A DNA stretch of 5,117 nt from Wolbachia sp. (GTDB taxonomy: Bacteria > Pseudomonadota > Alphaproteobacteria > Rickettsiales > Anaplasmataceae): positions 1 to 5,117 of the forward strand of contig JARBCG010000150.1 of assembly GCA_028803175.1 (NCBI GenBank), written 5' to 3'. The first letter of the stretch is position 1, and every line of letters starts with the position of its first letter. The notes below the pieces were generated by a model. The model did not search any database. It saw nothing but the letters and a program-made list of their open reading frames with translations, and had not been told where the DNA came from. Made by a program: the position numbers and the translations under genes. This document shows, one piece after another, positions 1 to 5,117 of the stretch.

Positions 1-238
1 AATCTGAATTCTACAGATGTACAGAAGTATATTGAATGATTTTAACATCGAGTTTTTAAACTCATAATCTGCTTTACATGCGTTTTTAAACTACCAGCTT
101 TGAAAAGTTATATGGATAAGCAAGATTCTAACATAACACACTTAAATCTAGAAATTCTAAAACTGAATCCTATATACGGCCATAAAAGTAATCGAGTAAA
201 ATGTGAAAACATATACAAAATCTGCAACGTAGCAGGTA
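1..238. other. Intergenic stretch, no supported gene
   Basis: This AT-rich stretch lies beyond the 3' end of groEL. The first 39 bases can be read as 12 codons ending in TGA at 37-39 and could be the tail of a convergent gene entering from the left, but that is too short to claim. An 11-base direct repeat GTTTTTAAACT occurs at 52-62 and 82-92, exactly 30 bp apart. The first copy is part of a small inverted repeat (GAGTTT-TT-AAACTC, 50-63). No tRNA, promoter or terminator is apparent. Confidence 0.5.
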
Positions 239-262
239 TGGAGCAAGATGCATCTTGCTCCA
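239..262. repeat. Perfect 24-nt palindrome just downstream of groEL
   Basis: Bases 239-262 are exactly self-complementary: the 12-base arm TGGAGCAAGATG is followed immediately by its reverse complement. It begins 13 nt past the groEL stop codon as groEL is transcribed. In RNA it could fold into a strong hairpin, either with a few central bases unpaired or as an intermolecular duplex. On the minus strand it is followed by ATACCTGC rather than a run of T, so it is not a standard intrinsic terminator. Possible roles are protection of the groESL mRNA 3' end, Rho-assisted termination, or a copy of a small dispersed palindromic element. The palindrome itself is certain; its function is inference. 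Confidence 0.75.
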
Positions 263-275
263 AGGTTTCATCTAT

Positions 276-1928
276 TTAGAATCCGCCCATACCGCCCATT
301 CCACCTCCACCCATAGGAGATGAAGTATTATCGTCTTTACTTGGTACATCAACTATCATAGATTCAGTAGTGATGAGTACACTTGCAACAGATATTGCTG
401 TTTCAAAAGCAATACGTACTACTTTTGCTGGGTCAATCACACCAGCTGTAAATGCATTAGCGTAATTCATAGCTTCAACATTATAGATAAGTTCTTTGTC
501 ATTTTGTTTTATTAGATGATCAGTTATAACAGCAGATTCAAGACCGGCATTTTTCACTAACCTCCTAATAGGAGCGCTGAGAACTTTTTTGATAATATTT
601 ATGCCTATTTGTTCTTCATCACTTACACCTTTTAGCTTTTCAAGAACAGATGCAGCATAGAGAAGTGCAACACCGCCACCTGGAACTATACCCTCTTCAA
701 TCGCAGCTCTTGTTGCATGCAGTGCATCTTCAACTCTGTCTCTCCGTTCTTTAACTTCCAATTCGGTTGCTCCACCAACTTTAAGCACAGCAACACCACC
801 TGATAACTTTGCTAAGCGCTCCCTTAACTTCTCTTTATCATAGTCAGAAGTTGAAGTTTCAATTTGAGATTTGATTTGCTCAACTCTAGATTTAACGTTA
901 TTAGAATCACTATTTTCGCTAACAATTGTAGTATTATCTTTAGTAATTTTAACATTCTTAGCAGTGCCAAGATCTTCAAGTTTCAGATCTTCCATCTTGA
1001 TTCCAAGTTCATCTTTTACGACATATTTAGCACCAGTTAAAGTTGCTATGTCCTCTAGCATTTCTTTTCTTCTGTCACCAAAACCTGGAGCTTTTACAGC
1101 AGCTACTTTTAAACCACCACGCAGTTTGTTGATAACCAAAGTGCTTAATGCCTCACCTTCAATATCTTCTGCGATAATGAGTAAATGTTTACCTGATTTA
1201 ACAATAGCTTCAAGAATAGGAAGTATTGGTTGTATGATACTTAATTTCTTTTCTGTAATTAAGAGATATGGATCATCGAGTTCAACGATCATTTTCTCAT
1301 TATTCGTAATAAAGTATGGAGAAAGATAACCGCGATCAAACTGCATACCAGTAGTCAGTTCAACTTCTAACTCTTTTGAACCTTTACTTTCTTCAACAGT
1401 TATCACACCTTCTTTTCCAACTTTTTTAACGGAATCAGCAATGCTGTTACCTATATCCTTATCACCATTTGCAGAAATAATTGCAACTTGTGCTACTTCA
1501 TCCATTTTTTCCAAAGAAATTGTGCGAGACATTGCCGCAATTTCTTTTAGTATTACATCTTTTGCCTTCAGCATTCCGTTCTTGATGCCAACACGATCGT
1601 TGCCTGCAGCAATCGATTTTGAAGCCTCCATTACCATGTTACTGGTCAGTATAGAGCACGTTGTTGTGCCATCACCAACCTTATCATTGCACTGAGAACA
1701 ACTTTGAGCAAAAATACTTGCTATAGCAGCATTCAATGATTCTTCAGGTTTGATATTTTTCATCACCTTATAACCATCTTTTGTAATTTCTGGTGCGCCA
1801 TAAGGTTTACTAATTCCTACTGTTGACCCCTTAGGCCCTCCAGTTATTCCAACTGTTGAATCTACTATTGTTGCAACTTCGCGAAAAGCTTTTTGTAACT
1901 GTTCGCCTGATATTACTACATTAGCCAT
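276..1928 (-). CDS. groEL: Chaperonin GroEL (Hsp60), 550 aa, complete
   Basis: This is the 60-kDa subunit of the cytosolic double-ring chaperonin, which encloses unfolded proteins under the GroES lid and folds them using ATP. Seen in the protein: GGPKG at residues 30-34 and GDGTTT at 85-90 for nucleotide and Mg binding; YLSPYF at 201-206; the chaperonin signature AAIEEGIVPGGG at 408-419; the Asp matching E. coli catalytic D398 at 401 (in VEDALHA); and a C-terminal Gly/Met tail ending GGMGGMGGF. Length is normal for the family (about 545-550). The ATG at 1928 is preceded by a strong Shine-Dalgarno AGAGGTGA (reverse complement of 1933-1940). It follows groES by 92 bp and is probably co-transcribed with it. 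The sequence is intact and of alphaproteobacterial, Wolbachia-like character. Chaperonins are typically very abundant in such endosymbionts and are a common phylogenetic marker for them. Confidence 0.98.
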   Translation of the reverse strand: MANVVISGEQLQKAFREVATIVDSTVGITGGPKGSTVGISKPYGAPEITKDGYKVMKNIKPEESLNAAIASIFAQSCSQCNDKVGDGTTTCSILTSNMVMEASKSIAAGNDRVGIKNGMLKAKDVILKEIAAMSRTISLEKMDEVAQVAIISANGDKDIGNSIADSVKKVGKEGVITVEESKGSKELEVELTTGMQFDRGYLSPYFITNNEKMIVELDDPYLLITEKKLSIIQPILPILEAIVKSGKHLLIIAEDIEGEALSTLVINKLRGGLKVAAVKAPGFGDRRKEMLEDIATLTGAKYVVKDELGIKMEDLKLEDLGTAKNVKITKDNTTIVSENSDSNNVKSRVEQIKSQIETSTSDYDKEKLRERLAKLSGGVAVLKVGGATELEVKERRDRVEDALHATRAAIEEGIVPGGGVALLYAASVLEKLKGVSDEEQIGINIIKKVLSAPIRRLVKNAGLESAVITDHLIKQNDKELIYNVEAMNYANAFTAGVIDPAKVVRIAFETAISVASVLITTESMIVDVPSKDDNTSSPMGGGGMGGMGGF

Positions 1929-1932
1929 TTTA

Positions 1933-1940
1933 TCACCTCT
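1933..1940 (-). promoter_or_regulatory. Ribosome binding site of groEL
   Basis: The minus strand reads AGAGGTGA, an extended match to the anti-Shine-Dalgarno, 4 nt before the groEL ATG. It is noticeably stronger than the groES site (GAGGAA). That would suit a distal gene that needs independent, high-level translation, because GroEL is required in two-fold subunit excess over GroES in the working complex. Confidence 0.8.
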
Positions 1941-2020
1941 TGTTAATAAAAAATTTAGAAAACTATAATAAAATCATTTACAATACACTATGTTGTGCCT
2001 TGTTTTAATTCAGTAAAAAT

Positions 2021-2311
2021 TTACTTGATGATAGCAAGTATGTCAGACTCTTTCATAACAATGAGCTTTTCATCGTTATGTTCTATTTCTGTACCAGCCC
2101 ACTGACGATAAAATACTTTATCACCAGCTTTTACAGTTAAAGCTACACGCTCACCATTTGCGTTACGTGAACCATCGCCAGTTAATATAACCTCACCTTT
2201 AGTGGGTTTTTTTTCAGCACTTGATGGAATCATAATTCCACCTTGTTTTTCTTCACTAATAGCCCTAATTAACACACTATCATCTAATACTTTTAAGTTT
2301 ATATTTGACAT
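2021..2311 (-). CDS. groES: Co-chaperonin GroES (Hsp10), 96 aa, complete
   Basis: GroES forms the heptameric lid that binds the GroEL ring and closes the folding chamber in the cytosol. The 96-residue length is typical for the family. The N-terminal strand LKVLDDSVLIRAI (residues 6-18) and the mobile loop around 20-36 are visible. GGIMIP (24-29) is the hydrophobic tripeptide region that docks on the GroEL apical domain (GGIVL in E. coli). A roof-loop region lies around 45-55, and AGDKVFYRQWAGTEI (62-76) is the conserved core strand region. The ATG is preceded 5 nt upstream by GAGGAA (reverse complement of 2317-2322). It is the promoter-proximal gene of the groES-groEL pair. Confidence 0.97.
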   Translation of the reverse strand: MSNINLKVLDDSVLIRAISEEKQGGIMIPSSAEKKPTKGEVILTGDGSRNANGERVALTVKAGDKVFYRQWAGTEIEHNDEKLIVMKESDILAIIK

Positions 2312-2343
2312 TTGTTTTCCTCATACAACAAACTACCTATAGA

Positions 2344-2376
2344 TTTATATAATACTTGTAATTTTTATTTCAAGGG
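2344..2376 (-). promoter_or_regulatory. Probable groESL promoter (heat-shock-like -35, sigma70-like -10)
   Basis: On the minus strand CCCTTGAAA (2376-2368) supplies a -35 box. Its CTTGAAA part matches the sigma32 consensus and is also a good sigma70 TTGACA variant. TATAAA at 2349-2344 (18-bp spacer), or the overlapping TATATA (16-bp spacer), serves as the -10. The CCCCAT-type -10 of sigma32 is not evident. The implied leader before the groES ATG is about 25 nt. No CIRCE operator (TTAGCACTC-N9-GAGTGCTAA) is visible between surA and groES. The call is from sequence match only; the transcription start is unmapped. Confidence 0.6.
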
Positions 2377-2456
2377 CTGAGCTTGCAAAACTAAGGGTAA
2401 AATTAAAGAAAATTTTCCATGTAACGCTCTAAGTAAGTGATGTCTTTATTTTGATT

Positions 2457-3605
2457 TCAACTATATCGATAACTAACAGCTGTATTTTTACGCATATCGT
2501 CGAATAACAAGTTGCTTTGCATCATAATCTTTTGTTGAAATAGCTGTTGTTTTATTATTTCGGTATTGACTTCATTACTCTTGATATTGCATAACATCAT
2601 TAACCTTGCAGTGTTATCTTCCCTAAATTCTACTATTTCTTTTACACTTGTTTTGCTGAATAAAAGTTGTAATTCAGGATTTAAATCACGCATTTTTATT
2701 TCAAATTCTTTTGCGTTTTGCAGATGTAAACTACTTGCCAACTCATCAAAATTTGAACAATTGACTTTCTGTTTCCTCAAATCTTCTAATACATTCTCTG
2801 AATCTTGAACCACAACTTGTCTTAATCTTAAAGTGCTTTCCAATAGTTCATGATCAAGTTGTATTTTTTCAATCACTTTTATAATAGAATAACCTTCACT
2901 GGAGCTAATTGGATCAGTGACACTACCAACTTCTAATCCTTCCAAAACACCCTTTAAATTACCTTTTAGTTGATTTAAACTAACCGTTGTTTTACGTGCT
3001 TTTATTGGAAATTCTGGGATAAAATCTTTATTATCACGCAACTTTTTCACTAAATCTTCAGCTATATCTTTATTTTTTTTCTGGTTGTGAACGATAACTT
3101 CTTGAAACGTAATAAGATAATCTGTTTTTCCTATTTGTTTTTTAATATCGTTTACTTCTTTATCACTTATATTGATAAATGGTAAAACCCTAGCTTCAAT
3201 AATTTTACTCCATAATAGTTGACATTTTATCTGCCTAGTGAAAATATTAAGGTTTATATTGTGCTTTTTTACATATTGATCAATTTCATCTGCCTTGATT
3301 TTAAAATTTTGAATGAAAAATGACTGAGTAGCATTATTGAGTTCTTCATCACTTAATTTTATGTTCAACCTTTTCGATTCGTTAATAATAATAATTTCAT
3401 CTATTAATTGTTTTAATATTTGAGGTTTTACTTCCTTGTGGTCAATGTTCTGCTTGCGAAATAGTGAATCTACTAATTTGATACGTTTTTCAATATCCAA
3501 GTTTGAAATTGGTTCACCATTCACATCTGCAATAATTTCAATATCAGCTGCAAATGACGTAACTGGCAATATCCACATTAATAGTAAAACAAGTGCTCTA
3601 AACAT
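2457..3605 (-). CDS. surA: SurA-like periplasmic peptidyl-prolyl isomerase family chaperone, 382 aa
   Basis: This is probably the periplasmic chaperone that escorts outer-membrane proteins to the BAM complex. Residues 1-20 form a signal peptide (hydrophobic LVLLLMWILPV, then TSFAA). Residues 22-150 match the SurA N-terminal domain: VNGEPISNLDIEKRI is the classic opening, followed by QILKQLIDEIIIINESKRL and a helical core. Residues 160-250 form a parvulin-like domain that keeps the end of the fold (VGSVTDPISSSEGYSIIKV) but not the GGDLG core. Residues 258-342 look like a second, more diverged parvulin domain. A C-terminal helix (345-375) completes the SurA order. E. coli SurA is 428 aa, so this is somewhat compact. 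Isomerase activity is doubtful, and chaperoning may be the main role. The ATG is the first start after an in-frame TAG and has only a weak Shine-Dalgarno. It lies 145 bp upstream of groES, same strand, with no clear terminator between. Confidence 0.8.
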   Translation of the reverse strand: MFRALVLLLMWILPVTSFAADIEIIADVNGEPISNLDIEKRIKLVDSLFRKQNIDHKEVKPQILKQLIDEIIIINESKRLNIKLSDEELNNATQSFFIQNFKIKADEIDQYVKKHNINLNIFTRQIKCQLLWSKIIEARVLPFINISDKEVNDIKKQIGKTDYLITFQEVIVHNQKKNKDIAEDLVKKLRDNKDFIPEFPIKARKTTVSLNQLKGNLKGVLEGLEVGSVTDPISSSEGYSIIKVIEKIQLDHELLESTLRLRQVVVQDSENVLEDLRKQKVNCSNFDELASSLHLQNAKEFEIKMRDLNPELQLLFSKTSVKEIVEFREDNTARLMMLCNIKSNEVNTEIIKQQLFQQKIMMQSNLLFDDMRKNTAVSYRYS

Positions 3606-3725
3606 AAGATTATTCAGCTAACAACCAATTCTATATCAAGTATTTGACTAATGCTAGTAAAAGTCTCAACTTTAAAGTTATTAATCATTTTACTATTTAA
3701 TGCTAAAATAGATATTTTATTACAC

Positions 3726-3733
3726 AAGGAGAG
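3726..3733 (+). promoter_or_regulatory. Shine-Dalgarno of the degraded gene
   Basis: AAGGAGAG lies a few bases before the GTG at 3738 and fixes that codon as the ancestral start, in preference to the in-frame ATG at 3651, which has no such site. A possible weak -10 (TAAAAT, 3704-3709) lies upstream without a convincing -35 partner, so no promoter is called. Confidence 0.6.
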
Positions 3734-3818
3734 AGTTGTGATAAATCTCACAGCTAAAAAAGCAAGTGCTAGCAGTTATTCAGCTACCAAATGTAGTAGT
3801 ATTAATATTAACATTGAT

Positions 3819-3842
3819 AATGCTAACACTAATGCTAACATT
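3819..3842 (+). repeat. Two tandem 12-bp units in the Asn-rich segment of the pseudogene
   Basis: AATGCTAACACT is followed directly by AATGCTAACATT (one mismatch), encoding NANT-NANI. It sits in a wider stretch (about 3800-3870) of loosely repeated AAT/AAC/ATT codons. Such a tract can expand or contract by whole 12-bp units without changing frame. The first frame break of the gene lies immediately after it. Confidence 0.6.
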
Positions 3843-4592
3843 AATACTTGAGAATAATGTTAATAACAAGAAATACAATCATTGAAGAAAAATGTACGGT
3901 CATTGAAAATAGAAAGTCGAGTATCACACCTTGCAGTAGGTGCTATATCAATAGGTGGCATTTATAGTCGCTAAAGGATCAACAATCTATCCAGCTCTTG
4001 TTGCTGCATCGCCAGTGATTGGAATTGCAGTTGCATCCATCGAAGCGGTTGGTATCGCTTTATTCTGTGCTTATAAAATATGGGAACATAGAGCAGGAAT
4101 AAAAAAAGGTGCCGAAAATACTTTAGTAAAAGTAAAAGATGGTGCTGTGTACTCTAAAAACAAAGCAAAAGAGAGTTATGAATATTCAGCAAACTCACTA
4201 AAAAAGGCTCTAGTACACTCAGAGAAAAAATAAAAGAGAAAGCTAGTAATACGTTGAATTCATTAGCAGATACATTATATAATGCAGCTGGTAAAGAAAA
4301 TTATTTAGATAAAATAAAAAAATTCACTCCAGAGCAAAAAGAAAAATATAATAAAATAAGAAACTATATAAAGGAAATTTTTGATGATAAAGGAGGTAAT
4401 ACTCGTTTAGTCGAAAACATATTGTCCGAAATAGTACCAAAAATAGAAGCACAAATAAAAGATCACTACCTAAGTATAGTTATTTCATCGACGATACCTT
4501 TTTTGAGCATTACAATCAGATCAAGGAAATTATAAAAGAGTGCAATGGAAATCAAATCTTTTCAAGCGCAAGCAATATGTTTAACACAGCAG

Positions 4593-4621
4593 AAAAAAAA
4601 GCTAAAAGGCCCTCTTTTAGC
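4593..4621 (-). terminator. Intrinsic-terminator-like hairpin facing the minus strand, inside the pseudogene
   Basis: GCTAAAAG (4601-4608) and CTTTTAGC (4614-4621) are exact inverted repeats with a 5-nt loop. On the plus strand eight A residues (4593-4600) come immediately before the stem. Read on the minus strand, this is an 8-bp stem followed directly by T8, the layout of an intrinsic terminator. It would stop transcripts coming from the right, for example from the insertion element towards surA. The stem is AT-rich (two GC pairs at the base and one at the loop end), so its strength is uncertain. It may simply be chance within former coding sequence. Confidence 0.4.
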
Positions 4622-4985
4622 AGTTTAGCTAGATCTATATCATCATTCAATTCACTAGGAAAAAAAGTTCTAGAAAATTTGCTAGTAGCTCACATGAAAG
4701 CGGTTCAGTAAATTCTATAAGTACTGTTAGCAGTGAAGTAGAGGTGTTGAACACTGTAGAACAAAAGAAGATAGAACCTTTACTCTGGGAAAAAGTATCG
4801 TTATTCTTCAGAAGCAATAGAGTAGCACCAGAAGCAAATGAAACTCCAGAAATAGAAGTTAAATATAAAAATTTTTCTAATTCTGGTAGATTAGCAACTG
4901 TAAGAGGACCGGGAGCTCAACGACGTAATAGTACTGGTAACACCAACTATGGATTAGAAGAAAGCAAAAAAGTTGGGGAAATAGT

Positions 4986-5117
4986 GTGAACTCCTATATT
5001 GTGAAAAAAACTGATGAAAAATGTGCAGATAAATTACTACCTAACAGCAAAAAACCTACCAGAATAACGGAAATTACTCATTCTGAAGCCATTACTATAA
5101 TGCTGTTTTATAAAGCT
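4986..5117 (+). mobile_element. N-terminus of a probable IS982-family transposase, cut by the window edge
   Basis: The frame starting at GTG 4986 is open for 44 codons to the end of the window. Its product begins VNSYIVKKTDEKC and continues with ITEITHSEAITIMLFYKA. The pattern resembles the N-terminus of IS982-type DDE transposases: a short Asp/Cys-containing helix, then a helix of the form LS-EIMTI-hydrophobic-F. Only this segment is visible; no catalytic residues or terminal inverted repeats can be seen. GTG 4986-4988 overlaps the TGA (4987-4989) of the upstream degraded gene. GGGGA at 4975-4979 could act as its Shine-Dalgarno. The frame is also open upstream of the GTG, so the start is not certain. 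The element may have inserted into or next to the degraded gene and supplied its stop. The family call rests on motif resemblance alone. Confidence 0.55.

Larger units (their letters stand above)
3738..4989 (+). pseudogene. Multiply frameshifted gene for an unrecognised membrane-associated protein (about 415 codons)
   Basis: I do not recognise the family. Successive open frames join into one sensible protein. Frame 0 runs from GTG 3738 to TGA 3849 (start VINLTAKK, then Ser/Asn-rich). Frame 1 over about 3850-3867 reads ENNVNN. Frame 0 over 3870-3968 reads EIQSLKKNVRSL and then LAVGAISIGGIYS. Frame 1 from about 3970 to TAA 4231 is strongly hydrophobic over 3985-4083, then charged. Frame 0 runs from about 4221 to 4475, frame 2 from about 4475 to 4660 (YFIDDTFFEHYNQ), and frame 1 from about 4660 to TGA 4987. 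Two breaks fall at A-tracts (4225-4230 and 4660-4666), as expected from slippage. The rebuilt protein has a low-complexity N-terminus, a hydrophobic region of about 50 residues, a Lys/Glu-rich helical middle and a Ser-rich, Arg-containing tail. The bordering surA and groESL are intact, so general sequencing error is less likely than real decay. The pieces could also be mis-annotated as four or five small hypothetical genes. Confidence 0.75.

Noticed and set aside
1..39. Twelve open codons ending in TGA, possibly the C-terminus of a gene converging on groEL
   Set aside because: The segment is too short to recognise, and an open run of 12 codons is expected by chance.
112..279. A 55-codon plus-strand open frame starting at ATG 112
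   Set aside because: It has no Shine-Dalgarno, runs through the 24-nt palindrome, overlaps the groEL end, and its product has no recognisable features.
871..1695. Two plus-strand open frames opposite groEL (871-1329 and 1441-1695)
   Set aside because: They are antisense shadows of an unambiguous groEL; their Ser/Ile/Leu-rich products are what the opposite strand of such a gene yields.
1929..2020. A separate promoter for groEL in the groES-groEL spacer
   Set aside because: AT-rich TATTATA-like sequence is present, but no -35 box at proper spacing could be found.
2312..2456. An intrinsic terminator after surA
   Set aside because: The only symmetry is GAAAATTTTC, an AT-only short palindrome with no GC-rich stem.
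2566..3621. Plus-strand open frames opposite surA (2566-2808 and 3436-3621)
   Set aside because: They are antisense shadows of the SurA-like gene, with no ribosome binding site or recognisable product.
3651..3737. An upstream ATG (3651) that would extend the degraded gene by 29 hydrophobic residues
   Set aside because: There is no Shine-Dalgarno before it, whereas GTG 3738 has a strong one; the stretch is better seen as untranslated leader or promoter DNA.
3955..4989. Reading 3955-4233, 4254-4535 and 4744-4989 as three separate intact small genes
   Set aside because: Their starts lack ribosome binding sites, and meaningful protein continues in another frame on both sides of each, so they are pieces of one broken gene.

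Overview
The window looks like a piece of an AT-rich alphaproteobacterial endosymbiont genome, most likely Wolbachia (Rickettsiales, Anaplasmataceae). This rests on the GroEL and GroES sequences, the low GC, the adjoining degraded accessory gene, and what appears to be the start of an IS982-type transposase. The genus is recognised from protein character, not from a database search, and the supergroup or strain cannot be assigned.

Layout. Positions 1-238 are intergenic and hold no gene I can support. A perfect 24-nt palindrome (239-262) sits just past the end of groEL. Three genes then lie on the minus strand, read right to left: a SurA-like periplasmic chaperone (3605-2457), groES (2311-2021) and groEL (1928-276). 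A promoter with a TTGAAA -35 box lies between surA and groES and probably drives the groES-groEL pair. There is no clear terminator between surA and groES, so read-through is possible. Cytosolic folding (GroEL/ES) and envelope protein folding (SurA) are therefore encoded side by side.

To the right of a roughly 130-bp divergent spacer, the plus strand (3738-4989) carries one decayed gene rather than several small ones. It starts with a good Shine-Dalgarno and GTG, and can be followed through at least five reading-frame changes to a TGA at 4987-4989. The rebuilt product, about 415 residues, has a Ser/Asn-rich N-terminus, a short helical segment, a strongly hydrophobic region of about 50 residues, a long charged helical middle and a Ser-rich, basic C-terminal part. 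I do not recognise its family. Its architecture would suit a membrane-inserting secreted or surface protein, but that is inference.

From 4986 to the window edge an open frame resembles the N-terminus of an IS982-family transposase, directly abutting the end of the decayed gene. The left side is a conserved housekeeping block; the right side is accessory DNA undergoing gene decay and insertion-sequence activity.
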